Shown: positions 36,597 through 44,647 of the stretch, piece after piece | Layout of the letters: every line of letters starts with the position of its first letter | How positions within the stretch are numbered: the stretch's first letter is position 1 | Assembly: GCF_013359735.1 (NCBI RefSeq) | Contig: NZ_JABFMX010000002.1 | Location: 62,001 to 126,000 of the forward strand | DNA length: 64,000 nt | Direction: 5' to 3' | DNA from: Arthrobacter sp. C9C5 | GTDB taxonomy: Bacteria; Actinomycetota; Actinomycetes; Actinomycetales; Micrococcaceae | The notes under the pieces: generated by a model | Databases searched by the model: none | What the model was told of the DNA's origin: nothing | Seen by the model: the letters and a program-made list of their open reading frames with translations, nothing else | Position numbers and translations under genes: made by a program

Positions 36597-36652
36597 ATAC
36601 GACAAATCCCTGGCGACGCTGGAATACCAGCGTCGCCAGGGATTCGTCGTAT
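36597..36652. terminator. Bidirectional terminator between map and the ABC transporter genes
   Basis: A 26-nt arm (36597-36622) pairs with 36627-36652 with a single mismatch and an AATA loop. It lies between the convergent map (+) and solute-binding protein (-) genes. Confidence 0.88.
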
Positions 36653-36673
36653 CCTCAGGCAGGGAGCGTAGCG

Positions 36674-38020
36674 TCAGCTCTTGAGCTTCGGCTTCACGTC
36701 CTTGGTGTAGATGCCCTCGAGGGTGGTCTTGAGCTCGGTCATGGTGGCCTTGACGTCGCCCTGCTGGGTGAGGATTTTCGCGGCGGCCTTGGCCATTTCC
36801 TGGTCCGCACCGGGCAGGAACACCCGGGCGTTGTCCTGGACGTGGGTAACCGCGAGCTGGTCGATGGCCGTCTTGATCTGCGGCGTCTTGGCGAGCACCG
36901 CGGTCATGTCGGCGGACGTCCGGGTCGGCATGTAGCCGGTGGCAGCGGAGAACGCGGCGGTGTTCTCCGGCTCGGTCATGAACTTCAGGAAGGTCGCGGC
37001 AGCGAGCTGGACTTCCTTGCTGACACCGCTGGGGATGCCGAGCCCGGCGCCGCCGGTGGGGCAGACGCCGGTTTCCTTCTTCGGACCGCCCGGGAGGAAG
37101 CCGACGCCGACGTTGAACTTGGCGGAGCTCAGCACGCCCAGCAGGGAGCCGGTGGAGGCGATCGTGGCGGAGGTGATGCCGGCGGCGAAGTCGTCCGCGG
37201 CCTCCTTGGAGGAGACGCCGGCCCACTTGTCCTTGTAGATCGAATCCTGGGCCCACTGGAGCGCCTCAACCGACTCGGGGGAGTCACAATTGATGGTCCA
37301 TTCGTTGGACCAGCTGCCGCCCCAGCCCCAGAGGTTGTTCTGCAGGGTCCAGCCGGCGTATCCGGCCAGCGCCGGGTAGATGTAGGCGTACTGCGCGCCG
37401 GAGCTGGCCTTCAGCTTCGGGGCCCACTCGGCGAATTCCTGCCAGGTCTTGGGCGCCCGGTCCGGCAGGCCGGCGGCCTTGAAGTGGTCCTTGTTGTAGT
37501 AGAACAGCGGGGTGGAGCGGCCGTAGGGGAGGGCCCACTGCTTGTCCGCGTACTTGTAATCCGCGACGAGTGACTTCTGGAAGTCGTCGACCTTGATGTC
37601 CAACTGCTTGATCAGGTTGTCGAGCGGGATGATGTTGCCGTTGGTGTAGTAGCGGAACCACCAGACGTCCGAGAGCACCACAAGGCCGGGCAGGGCCGAC
37701 TTCGCCGCTTGGGAGGTCTGGAACTTCTGCGCGATTTCCTCGTAATTGGCGCCCGCGGTGATCAGGTTGACCTTGATGTCCGGGAACTTGGCCTGGAACT
37801 TCTCAATGATCGCCTTTTCCACGTCCTGGGACTTGCCCGGGTGGTTGGTCCAGAAATCGATCGACGAGGCGGGCTTAACGCCGCTGAAGTCGATGTCCGC
37901 CGCGCCTGAGGCGCCGGTGCCGCCTCCCGTCGTCGGGCCGCCGCAGGCCGCCAGGGCTGCGGCTCCTGCGCCCGCGCCGGCCAGGCCAAGGAAGTGTCTG
38001 CGGCCAAGATTGATTGCCAT
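36674..38020 (-). CDS. Carbohydrate ABC transporter solute-binding lipoprotein
   Basis: A 448-residue extracellular binding protein of the family that feeds oligosaccharides or sugars to MalF/MalG-type permeases. The N-terminus has twin arginines (GRRHF at residues 6-10), a hydrophobic Ala/Gly core and the lipobox LAAC with Cys26, so it is probably a Tat-exported lipoprotein. Mature-domain features such as DFWTNHPGKS near the start, YNKDHFKAAGLPDRAPKTWQEF and a Trp-rich middle match family 1 binding proteins. The start at 38020 has GAGAGGAT upstream; longer frames run into the permease. It is the last gene of a three-gene unit. The sugar is not identifiable. Confidence 0.93.
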   Translation of the reverse strand: MAINLGRRHFLGLAGAGAGAAALAACGGPTTGGGTGASGAADIDFSGVKPASSIDFWTNHPGKSQDVEKAIIEKFQAKFPDIKVNLITAGANYEEIAQKFQTSQAAKSALPGLVVLSDVWWFRYYTNGNIIPLDNLIKQLDIKVDDFQKSLVADYKYADKQWALPYGRSTPLFYYNKDHFKAAGLPDRAPKTWQEFAEWAPKLKASSGAQYAYIYPALAGYAGWTLQNNLWGWGGSWSNEWTINCDSPESVEALQWAQDSIYKDKWAGVSSKEAADDFAAGITSATIASTGSLLGVLSSAKFNVGVGFLPGGPKKETGVCPTGGAGLGIPSGVSKEVQLAAATFLKFMTEPENTAAFSAATGYMPTRTSADMTAVLAKTPQIKTAIDQLAVTHVQDNARVFLPGADQEMAKAAAKILTQQGDVKATMTELKTTLEGIYTKDVKPKLKS

Positions 38021-38079
38021 GGTGGATCCTCTCAAAAGTGTTGACTCGTTGTGATGGTGGGATGCATTGGGAGGCGGCG

Positions 38080-38988
38080 TCACCCGGTGACGCTGCCTTG
38101 GGTGAGGCCGGCGACGATGTAGCGCTGCAGTGCCGCGAAGACCAGCAGGATCGGAACAATCACCAGGACGGCGCCGGCCATCAGGATGCCCCAGCCGGAG
38201 CCGTTGCCTTCCGAGTTCTGCAGCAGGGTCAGGCCCACGGGCAGCGTCATGGTTTCCGGCCGGTCGGTGATGATGAGCGGCCAGATGTAGTCGTTCCATT
38301 CGCTGACCACGGTGACCAGGGCGACAGTGGCGATGGAGGGGCCGGAGACCGGGACGACGACCTGCCACAGCCGGCGCCAGTGCCCCGCGCCGTCGATCTC
38401 GGCAGCTTCCAGGATGGAGCCGGGCAGCGTCATGAAGTGCTGGCGCAGCAGGAAGGTTCCGAAGGCGGTGCCCAGTCCGGGCAGGATGATGCCCCAGAGG
38501 GTGTTTTTACCGCCCAGGCCCGCAATCAGGATGTAGTTGGGCAGGATGGACACCTGCGGCGGCACCATCAGCGCGACCAGGATGATGATGAAGATGACGT
38601 TCTTGAACGGAAAGCGGACAAAGACCAGGGCGTAGGCCGTCAGGATGGCCAGGATCACCTTCACGGTGGCGCCCACCGTGGTGACGATCAGGCTGTTCAC
38701 AAAGAACTTGGCGAACGGCACCGTCGTCATCGCGACGTGGTAGTTGTCCAGGTTCACGCTTTCCGGCAGGATCTTCAGGTCCATCGTGACGATCTCGCCG
38801 GGCTGCTTGAAGGAGCTCAGCACCATCCAGAGCAGCGGCAGCACCACCACGAGGGTGGCGAGGATGAGCGGGACGTAGCCGGCGGCGATTGTCTGGACCA
38901 GGTTGGCGCGGGAAAACGGCCGCTGGCGCTGCGGGGGAACCTCGGGGCCGGCGGCGGGATCGGGGTTCACGGGAGAGAGTGTGCTCAC
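38080..38988 (-). CDS. Carbohydrate ABC transporter permease, MalG type
   Basis: A 302-residue integral membrane permease with about six hydrophobic segments and the EAA loop EAAEIDGAGHWRRLWQVVVP, which docks the ATPase. It ends in LQRYIVAGLTQGSVTG, typical of MalG-like proteins. Its start overlaps the end of the upstream permease by four bases, so the two are translationally coupled. It pairs with that permease to form the translocation pore for the sugar carried by the lipoprotein. Confidence 0.94.
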   Translation of the reverse strand: MSTLSPVNPDPAAGPEVPPQRQRPFSRANLVQTIAAGYVPLILATLVVVLPLLWMVLSSFKQPGEIVTMDLKILPESVNLDNYHVAMTTVPFAKFFVNSLIVTTVGATVKVILAILTAYALVFVRFPFKNVIFIIILVALMVPPQVSILPNYILIAGLGGKNTLWGIILPGLGTAFGTFLLRQHFMTLPGSILEAAEIDGAGHWRRLWQVVVPVSGPSIATVALVTVVSEWNDYIWPLIITDRPETMTLPVGLTLLQNSEGNGSGWGILMAGAVLVIVPILLVFAALQRYIVAGLTQGSVTG

Positions 38989-39935
38989 GAGTAGTGCACC
39001 TTCCGTTCTACGAACCGCACCTGCAGCACGGTGATGACCAGGAGGATGGCAAAGAGGACCACGGAGATGGAAGCCGAGTAGCCGGCCCGGTTGAAGGCGC
39101 CGAAGGCCTGCATGTACGCCTCGTAGATCAGGGTGGACGTGCCGTTGCCGAGCGGGGTCATGATCCGGATCAGGTCGAAAGCCTGCAGCGAACTGAGCAT
39201 CGTGGTGATCAGCAGGAAGAACGTGGTGGGGGAGAGCAGCGGGACCGACATGCTGATGAAGCGGCGGAACCCGTTGGCGCCGTCCAGCGACGCCGCTTCC
39301 ATGACGTCCTGGGGCAGCGACTGGAGGCCGGCGAGGTAGACGACGGCGCAGTAGCCGAGGTTCTTCCAGATGTAGACCGTGATCACCATGACCAGGGAGA
39401 GTTGCGGGTCGTTAATCCATTGCGGGCTCTGCTGGCCGATCCCGCGGAGCAGCCAGGACAGCACCCCGTAGCCGGGGTCGAAGATGAACAACCAGACCAG
39501 TCCGACGCCGACCCCGCTGAGCACGTAGGGGGCGAAAACGGCGGACCTGGCGAAGGTGGTGCCGCGGACCTTGGAGTTCAGGGCGAGGGCCACCAGTAGT
39601 CCGAGGACCATGGACCCGCCGACCGTGATGACGGTGAAGAAGGCCGTGGTCCCCAGCACCTTGGGGGCGTCGGCGCTGGTGAAGAAGTTGATGTAGTTGT
39701 CGAAGCCGACGACTGTGGCGGAGGCGGAGCCCAGCGTCCAGTCCAGCGTGGAGTAGTAGATGTTGTTGATAAGCGGGAGGTAGGTGAACACCGCTATCAG
39801 TGCCAGGTTCGGCAGGGCCAGCGCCAGGAACACGATGAAGTCCCTGCGGGTCCGGGCGGACCAGCGTCCCCGGCGCTGGTCCCGCGTGACGGTCCCGGCG
39901 GTAGCCACGGGACTGTCCGTCAATTGTCTAGTCAT
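38985..39935 (-). CDS. Carbohydrate ABC transporter permease, MalF type
   Basis: A 316-residue permease with six probable membrane spans and the EAA loop EAASLDGANGFRRFISMSVP. It is the first gene of the operon. No ATP-binding subunit is encoded before or after it; related actinobacterial sugar importers often share an MsmK-type ATPase encoded elsewhere, which I infer here. An inverted repeat (39957-39963 with 39967-39973) just upstream may be a regulator site. Confidence 0.94.
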   Translation of the reverse strand: MTRQLTDSPVATAGTVTRDQRRGRWSARTRRDFIVFLALALPNLALIAVFTYLPLINNIYYSTLDWTLGSASATVVGFDNYINFFTSADAPKVLGTTAFFTVITVGGSMVLGLLVALALNSKVRGTTFARSAVFAPYVLSGVGVGLVWLFIFDPGYGVLSWLLRGIGQQSPQWINDPQLSLVMVITVYIWKNLGYCAVVYLAGLQSLPQDVMEAASLDGANGFRRFISMSVPLLSPTTFFLLITTMLSSLQAFDLIRIMTPLGNGTSTLIYEAYMQAFGAFNRAGYSASISVVLFAILLVITVLQVRFVERKVHYS

Positions 39936-40168
39936 AGGGGTCTCTAACGGATCCGGGCCTGCCGAGGGCAGGCAGTTGGGCGGGGGATCAAGAACACTTC
40001 ACCACACACTCGGTGGGCGGAACCCCGCACAAGGCCTTGTCAGAGCTTTGTTATGTCAGGCTTCCTTGCCCGTTTACCTATTGTTGGTTGCAGTATTCCA
40101 TAACGTTCGTTTGCGGACGGGGAGATCGCGGCGCCTGGTTTCCCGGCGGTGGGGCGCACAATGGAGCC
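39936..40168. promoter_or_regulatory. Divergent intergenic region of ABC transporter and P1 peptidase genes
   Basis: This 233-bp region must hold promoters in both directions. A 7-bp inverted repeat with a 3-bp centre (39957-39973) lies 21 bases upstream of the permease start and could be an operator. No regulator gene is adjacent, and no clear promoter could be chosen by eye. Confidence 0.35.
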
Positions 40169-41224
40169 ATGACGGCGATTACGGATGTGCCCGGAATCCG
40201 CGTGGGCCATGCCTCTCGGACCGGGGAGGGCTGGTTGAGCGGTGTCACGGTAGTCCTGCCGCCGCCGGGAACGGCCGGCTCGGTGGACGTCCGCGGGGGC
40301 GGTCCCGGTACGCACGAGACCGACGCGCTCGACCCCACCACGCTGAGCACCGCCGTCGACGCCGTGGTCCTCACCGGGGGCAGCGCCTTCGGACTGGCGG
40401 CTGCCCACGGCGCCCAGCGCTGGTGCGAGGAGCAGGGGAGGGGCTTCGCCGTGCCCGGCGGCGTGGTGCCGATTGTCCCCGCGGCGGCCATCTTCGATCT
40501 GGGCCGCGGCGGCGACTTCGCCGCCCGCCCGGACGAGGCCATGGGCTACGCCGCGACCGCTGATGCCGCCGCCCGTCAGGACGGGCACGACGTCGAACGA
40601 GGCAACGTCGGAGCCGGCACCGGAGCAGCAATCGGCCGGGGAACCTACAAAGGCGGAGTAGGCACCGCCTCGATCACCTTAAACAACATCTCCGCGGACG
40701 GGCCGGTAGTCGTCGGAGCAATAGCGGTAGTCAACGCCCTGGGGTTACCCTTCGACGCCTCGGCGGCGACTGCCGCTAAGAGCGCGGAACCGGAGCCGGC
40801 GGCACAGCCGGAACCCGGAAGCGTGCGTCTATGCGACGAAGGAGCGAGCACGCGGAGGGTTTCGGATGCGCCGTCGGCCCAGCCTGATTTGCCGCCCCTC
40901 AACACGACCCTCGTCGTCGTTGCGACCAACGCCATCCTGGACAAGGCCGAATGCAAGCGCACAGCCTCGGCTGCCCACGCCGGCCTGGCGCGGGCGCTGG
41001 ACCCCAGCCACACCCTGGCCGATGGCGACACCGTGTTCGCGCTCTCCACTGGCGCCGTCGCGCTGGACCGCGGCACCGAGTCCGCGCGGCAGTTGAGCCT
41101 GATTACCCTGCAGAGCGCGGCAGCCGACGTCGTCCGGCTGGCCATCCTGGACGGGATCGCCGCGGCGGCGGAGGTGGAGACTCCGGCGGGGCGCTTTCGT
41201 GCATACGGGGACGGAGTGCGCTAG
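40169..41224 (+). CDS. P1 family peptidase (DmpA/S58-like)
   Basis: Members are N-terminal nucleophile aminopeptidases that self-cleave into two chains. The 351-residue product begins MTAITDVPGIRVGHAS, has DALDPTTLSTAVDAVVLTGG, the GAGTGAAIGRGTYKGGVG glycine-rich block, and NTTLVVVATNA, where the family cuts before the nucleophile; here that would be between Asn245 and Thr246. ATG 40169 was chosen because the conserved sequence starts there, although the ribosome site is weak. It is divergent from the transporter operon and precedes infA. Its natural peptide substrate is unknown. Confidence 0.88.
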   Translation: MTAITDVPGIRVGHASRTGEGWLSGVTVVLPPPGTAGSVDVRGGGPGTHETDALDPTTLSTAVDAVVLTGGSAFGLAAAHGAQRWCEEQGRGFAVPGGVVPIVPAAAIFDLGRGGDFAARPDEAMGYAATADAAARQDGHDVERGNVGAGTGAAIGRGTYKGGVGTASITLNNISADGPVVVGAIAVVNALGLPFDASAATAAKSAEPEPAAQPEPGSVRLCDEGASTRRVSDAPSAQPDLPPLNTTLVVVATNAILDKAECKRTASAAHAGLARALDPSHTLADGDTVFALSTGAVALDRGTESARQLSLITLQSAAADVVRLAILDGIAAAAEVETPAGRFRAYGDGVR

Positions 41225-41235
41225 CATGGCTGGAT

Positions 41236-41264
41236 TTAACATTCGGCCCGCAATGCCGTAGTGT
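41236..41264 (+). promoter_or_regulatory. Candidate infA promoter
   Basis: TTAACA (41236-41241), a 17-nt spacer and TAGTGT (41259-41264) match an actinobacterial housekeeping promoter well. It would start the infA-rpmJ-rpsM transcript with a leader of about 135 nt. Confidence 0.6.
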
Positions 41265-41406
41265 TGACTGTTGGTTGTCTGCCCTGTTGTGCCCTTTTGT
41301 GGCCTGGTGGCTGCAGGCAAGCTAGCAAAACAAGCAATCAAAAATCGTCCGCAGTGATCGTCGGTGCAAACCGGAGGGGCTGTGGCAACAACAGTTAGCG
41401 GAGGGT

Positions 41407-41628
41407 ATGGCCAAGAAGGACGGGGTCATTGAGATCGAGGGCGTTGTGACCGAGGCGCTGCCTAACGCGATGTTTCGCGTTGAGCTCACCAACAAGCACA
41501 TCGTTCTGGCACACATCTCTGGAAAGATGCGCCAGCACTACATCAGGATTCTCCCTGAGGACCGGGTAGTGGTGGAGCTGAGCCCGTACGACCTGACACG
41601 TGGTCGTATCGTCTACCGCTACAAGTAA
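41407..41628 (+). CDS. infA: Translation initiation factor IF-1
   Basis: IF-1 occupies the A site of the 30S subunit during initiation. The 73-residue OB-fold protein reads [20 protein letters not shown] at the start, [20 protein letters not shown] in the core and [15 protein letters not shown] at the end, all family-standard. AGCGGAGGGT lies just before the ATG. It leads the infA-rpmJ-rpsM-rpsK-rpoA-rplQ cluster. Confidence 0.98.
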   Translation: MAKKDGVIEIEGVVTEALPNAMFRVELTNKHIVLAHISGKMRQHYIRILPEDRVVVELSPYDLTRGRIVYRYK

Positions 41629-41697
41629 ACACTGGCCGGCCAGGGCATTAGCCAAAGGCCGGTCCAGCTGACCAACTGCAACACGCAAAGGAACGCC

Positions 41698-41811
41698 ATG
41701 AAGGTCAAGCCGAGCGTCAAGCAGATCTGCGAAAAGTGCAAAGTGATCCGCCGTAATGGCCGGGTCATGGTGATCTGCGAGAACCCGCGCCACAAGCAGC
41801 GCCAGGGCTAA
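41698..41811 (+). CDS. rpmJ: 50S ribosomal protein L36
   Basis: A 37-residue protein, [19 protein letters not shown] then [18 protein letters not shown]. It is the zinc-binding form, with Cys11, Cys14, Cys27 and His32 as ligands. L36 stabilises 23S rRNA late in 50S assembly. CAAAGGAAC precedes the ATG. It lies 69 bases after infA, its normal neighbour, with rpsM downstream. Confidence 0.98.
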   Translation: MKVKPSVKQICEKCKVIRRNGRVMVICENPRHKQRQG

Positions 41812-41995
41812 TTTCCTTCACTGGAAACCCTGGGTTGCTAACCCACGCAAGTAAATAAAAAGGCAGCACAAGCTGATCTGGGACACTGAGCAAGAACGAG
41901 TCCGGACAGCTAACCCCCGGTCGGAGGCTGGGGCCGCACGGATTGTGCGGGTGTACTGCCTACGACCTCCGGTTTATTCAAGGAGCACTGCCACT
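41812..41995 (+). other. Leader between rpmJ and rpsM with GC-rich hairpin
   Basis: A 184-bp spacer contains a hairpin (41934-41939 with 41945-41950) and an AAGGAGC ribosome site before rpsM. No T run follows the hairpin. It may carry autoregulation of the alpha operon, but no known motif could be matched by eye. Confidence 0.35.
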
Positions 41996-42373
41996 ATGGC
42001 TCGTCTCGCTGGCGTAGACATTCCCCGCGAAAAGCGGCTGGAAATTGCGCTTACTTACATCTACGGCGTGGGCAAGACCCGTGCACACGAAACCCTGGCT
42101 GCCACCGGCATCAGCGCTGACGTCCGGGTCAAGGACCTGACTGACGCCGAACTGGTCCAGCTGCGTGACTACATTGAAGGCAACTACAAGGTTGAGGGTG
42201 ACCTTCGCCGCGAGGTAGCCGCTGACATCCGCCGCAAGGTTGAGATCGGCAGCTACGAAGGCCTGCGTCACCGCAAGGGCCTGCCCGTACGCGGTCAGCG
42301 TACGAAGACCAACGCCCGTACCCGCAAGGGTCCGAAGCGTACCGTCGCCGGCAAGAAGAAGGCCGGACGCTAG
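41996..42373 (+). CDS. rpsM: 30S ribosomal protein S13
   Basis: S13 sits in the 30S head and contacts P-site tRNA and the large subunit. The 125-residue product begins [20 protein letters not shown] and has [13 protein letters not shown], the helix-two-turn-helix region, and [20 protein letters not shown] plus a Lys/Arg-rich tail ending KKKAGR. The frame extends upstream to 41945 but the conserved start and AAGGAGC at 41980 fix ATG 41996. Confidence 0.98.
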   Translation: MARLAGVDIPREKRLEIALTYIYGVGKTRAHETLAATGISADVRVKDLTDAELVQLRDYIEGNYKVEGDLRREVAADIRRKVEIGSYEGLRHRKGLPVRGQRTKTNARTRKGPKRTVAGKKKAGR

Positions 42374-42418
42374 AAATAGCGTTCTCCCTTCCCCCAATAA
42401 CTTTCTGTAGGAGAAATA

Positions 42419-42820
42419 ATGCCCCCGAAGACTCGTGGCGCGGTTCGCAAGCCGCGTAAGAAGGACAAGAAGAATATCGCGCTGGGCCAGGCGCACATTA
42501 AGAGCACCTTTAACAACACCATCGTTTCCATCACGGACCCGAACGGTGCTGTCATCTCCTGGGCTTCGTCCGGTGAGGTTGGCTTCAAGGGCTCCCGTAA
42601 GTCCACCCCGTTCGCTGCCCAGATGGCCGCCGAAGCCGCCGCAAAGCGTGCACAGGAGCACGGCATGCGCAAGGTTGACGTGTTCGTCAAGGGACCGGGA
42701 TCCGGACGCGAGACCGCAATCCGTTCACTGCAGGCCGCTGGCCTCGAGGTTGGATCCATCCAGGATGTAACCCCCAGCGCGCACAACGGCTGCCGCCCGC
42801 CGAAGCGCCGCCGCGTCTAA
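42419..42820 (+). CDS. rpsK: 30S ribosomal protein S11
   Basis: S11 forms the platform near the E site and the Shine-Dalgarno helix. The 133-residue product has a basic N-terminus ([10 protein letters not shown]), then [39 protein letters not shown] and the C-terminal [18 protein letters not shown]. Length is normal. TGTAGGAGAAA precedes the ATG. It is 45 bases after rpsM. Confidence 0.98.
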   Translation: MPPKTRGAVRKPRKKDKKNIALGQAHIKSTFNNTIVSITDPNGAVISWASSGEVGFKGSRKSTPFAAQMAAEAAAKRAQEHGMRKVDVFVKGPGSGRETAIRSLQAAGLEVGSIQDVTPSAHNGCRPPKRRRV

Positions 42821-42832
42821 GTCTTAGCCGGA

Positions 42833-42864
42833 GCTTGCCCGGACCGTCACCGGTCCGGGCAAGC
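42833..42864 (+). other. 14-bp hairpin between rpsK and rpoA
   Basis: Arms 42833-42846 and 42851-42864 pair perfectly with a four-base loop, 12 bases after the rpsK stop. There is no immediate T run; TCTTTAG occurs 15 bases later. It may reduce or process read-through into rpoA. Confidence 0.6.
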
Positions 42865-42912
42865 CCAGCCGCGTTAAGTCTTTAGACCGATCTTTCCACC
42901 ACCTGTGTTGCG

Positions 42913-42923
42913 TCATATAGCGG
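42913..42923 (+). repeat. Third copy of the TCATATAGCGG motif, before rpoA
   Basis: The 11-mer TCATATAGCGG lies 23 bases before the rpoA start. Two other copies lie upstream of rpoB (8615-8625, 8700-8710). The copy at 8700 and this one share 13 bases (GTCATATAGCGGA). Confidence 0.6.
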
Positions 42924-42946
42924 ATGCTCGCCGAAAGGAAACCTAA

Positions 42947-43957
42947 GTGCTCATTGCACAGCGCCCCACCCTCTCCGAAGAGGTCGTCTCCGATAACCGC
43001 TCCCGTTTCATCATTGAACCGCTGGAGCCGGGCTTCGGTTACACCCTCGGAAACTCCCTCCGCCGTACCCTGCTCTCCTCCATCCCCGGTGCCTCTGTAA
43101 CGAGCATCCGGATTGATGGCGTGCTGCACGAGTTCACCACGGTTCCGGGTGTCAAGGAAGATGTCACCGAGATCATCCTGAACATCAAGAACCTGTCGGT
43201 CTCCTCCGAGCACGACGAGCCGGTTGTTGCTTACCTGCGCAAGCAGGGCCCGGGAGTCGTCACCGCCGCGGACATCGCTCCGCCGGCCGGCGTCGAATTC
43301 CACAACCCGGATCTGCACATTGCCACGCTGAACTCGAAGGGCAAGTTCGAACTCGAACTGACCATCGAGCGCGGCCGCGGCTACGTTTCGGCAGCTCAGA
43401 ACAAGTCCGGCGACTCCGAGATCGGCCGCATCCCGGTCGACTCGATCTACTCGCCGGTCCTGAAGGTTACTTTCCGCGTGGAAGCTACCCGTGTTGAGCA
43501 GCGCACTGACTTCGACAAGCTCATTGTCGACGTCGAGACCAAGCAGGCCATCGCCCCGCGCGACGCGGTCGCTTCGGCTGGTACCACCCTGGTGGAACTG
43601 TTCGGTCTGGCCCGCGAGCTGAACACCGCAGCTGAAGGTATCGAGATTGGCCCGTCGCCGACGGATGCTGCCCTGGCAGCAGACATGGCCCTGCCGATCG
43701 AGGATCTGGACCTCACCGTCCGTTCCTACAACTGCCTCAAGCGTGAGGGCATCCACACCGTGGGTGAACTCGTTGCCCGCTCCGAGGCTGACCTGATGGA
43801 CATCCGTAACTTCGGTGCGAAGTCCATTGATGAGGTCAAGGCGAAGCTTGTTGAACTGGGTCTGTCCCTCAAGGACTCCCCTCCCGGTTTCGATCTCGCA
43901 GCCCGCGCCGCAGCCATCGAAGAGGACGACGCCGCTTTCGGCGACGACGAGCTCTAA
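42947..43957 (+). CDS. rpoA: DNA-directed RNA polymerase subunit alpha
   Basis: Alpha dimerises to start RNA polymerase assembly; its C-terminal domain contacts UP elements and activators. The 336-residue product from GTG 42947 (CGAAAGGAAA upstream) has the assembly motif [20 protein letters not shown] early in the N-terminal domain, and the C-terminal domain with [39 protein letters not shown] and LGLSLKD. It ends in an acidic tail. rplQ follows after 75 bases. Confidence 0.98.
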   Translation: MLIAQRPTLSEEVVSDNRSRFIIEPLEPGFGYTLGNSLRRTLLSSIPGASVTSIRIDGVLHEFTTVPGVKEDVTEIILNIKNLSVSSEHDEPVVAYLRKQGPGVVTAADIAPPAGVEFHNPDLHIATLNSKGKFELELTIERGRGYVSAAQNKSGDSEIGRIPVDSIYSPVLKVTFRVEATRVEQRTDFDKLIVDVETKQAIAPRDAVASAGTTLVELFGLARELNTAAEGIEIGPSPTDAALAADMALPIEDLDLTVRSYNCLKREGIHTVGELVARSEADLMDIRNFGAKSIDEVKAKLVELGLSLKDSPPGFDLAARAAAIEEDDAAFGDDEL

Positions 43958-44032
43958 AACAGATCTTGGCCAGCAGGCTGGACGCACCGCAGCGTGCACA
44001 GCCCGCCGGCTTCCATATGAGGAGAAATAGTT

Positions 44033-44614
44033 ATGCCTACCCCCACTAAGGGTCCGCGCCTCGGAGGCGGCCCGGCTCACGAGCGTCTCATGCTCGCGAA
44101 CCTGGCAGCCGCACTGTTCGAGCACAAGCGGATCACCACCACGGTGACCAAGGCCAAGCGACTGAAGCCCTACGCAGAGCGCCTGGTGACTTTCGCCAAG
44201 CGTGGCGACCTGGCTTCTCGCCGCCGTGTGCTCGGCCTGATCAGCAACAAGGGCGTCGTCCACGAGCTGTTCACGGACATTGCACAGGCAGTGGAGAACC
44301 GCGACGGTGGCTACACCCGCATCACCAAGATCGGCAACCGCAAGGGCGACAACGCTCCCATGGCTGTCATTGAACTGGTTCTCGAGCCGGTTTCCGCCAA
44401 GCAGGCCGTGGTAGCCGAGGCTACCTCCGCTGCGAAGCGCGATGCTGACAAGAAGGACGCCGACAAGGCTGAAGCCGCTCCGGTCGCCGAGACTGAAGCT
44501 GCAGAGACCGAAGAGGCTCCCGAGGCTGAGGTTGCTGAGACCGAAGCCGCAGAAACCGAAGAGGCTCCGGCCGCTGAGGAAGCTGCTGCAGAGTCCGAGA
44601 AGGACGCGAAGTAA
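44033..44614 (+). CDS. rplQ: 50S ribosomal protein L17, with acidic C-terminal extension
   Basis: L17 lies near the tunnel exit. The conserved part (about residues 1-125) has [20 protein letters not shown], then [20 protein letters not shown] and [21 protein letters not shown] tail of about 65 residues rich in Ala, Glu and Thr (repeats such as [20 protein letters not shown]) makes the product 193 residues, well over the usual 115-130. It ends SEKDAK. A terminator follows that overlaps truA. Confidence 0.97.
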   Translation: MPTPTKGPRLGGGPAHERLMLANLAAALFEHKRITTTVTKAKRLKPYAERLVTFAKRGDLASRRRVLGLISNKGVVHELFTDIAQAVENRDGGYTRITKIGNRKGDNAPMAVIELVLEPVSAKQAVVAEATSAAKRDADKKDADKAEAAPVAETEAAETEEAPEAEVAETEAAETEEAPAAEEAAAESEKDAK

Positions 44615-44631
44615 TTCGCTAGAACCTTCTT

Positions 44632-44647
44632 ATAGACTTAAGTCTAT
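44632..44647 (+). promoter_or_regulatory. 16-bp perfect palindrome at the truA start
   Basis: ATAGACTTAAGTCTAT (44632-44647) is a perfect palindrome. It contains TAGACT (44633-44638), a possible -10 box that ends seven bases before the A of the truA ATG, so it could be a leaderless promoter, a regulator site, or both. No good -35 is visible. Confidence 0.45.

Noticed and set aside
44442..44645. Upstream extension of truA
   Set aside because: This part is an out-of-frame reading of the rplQ tail; TruA similarity begins after 44690.
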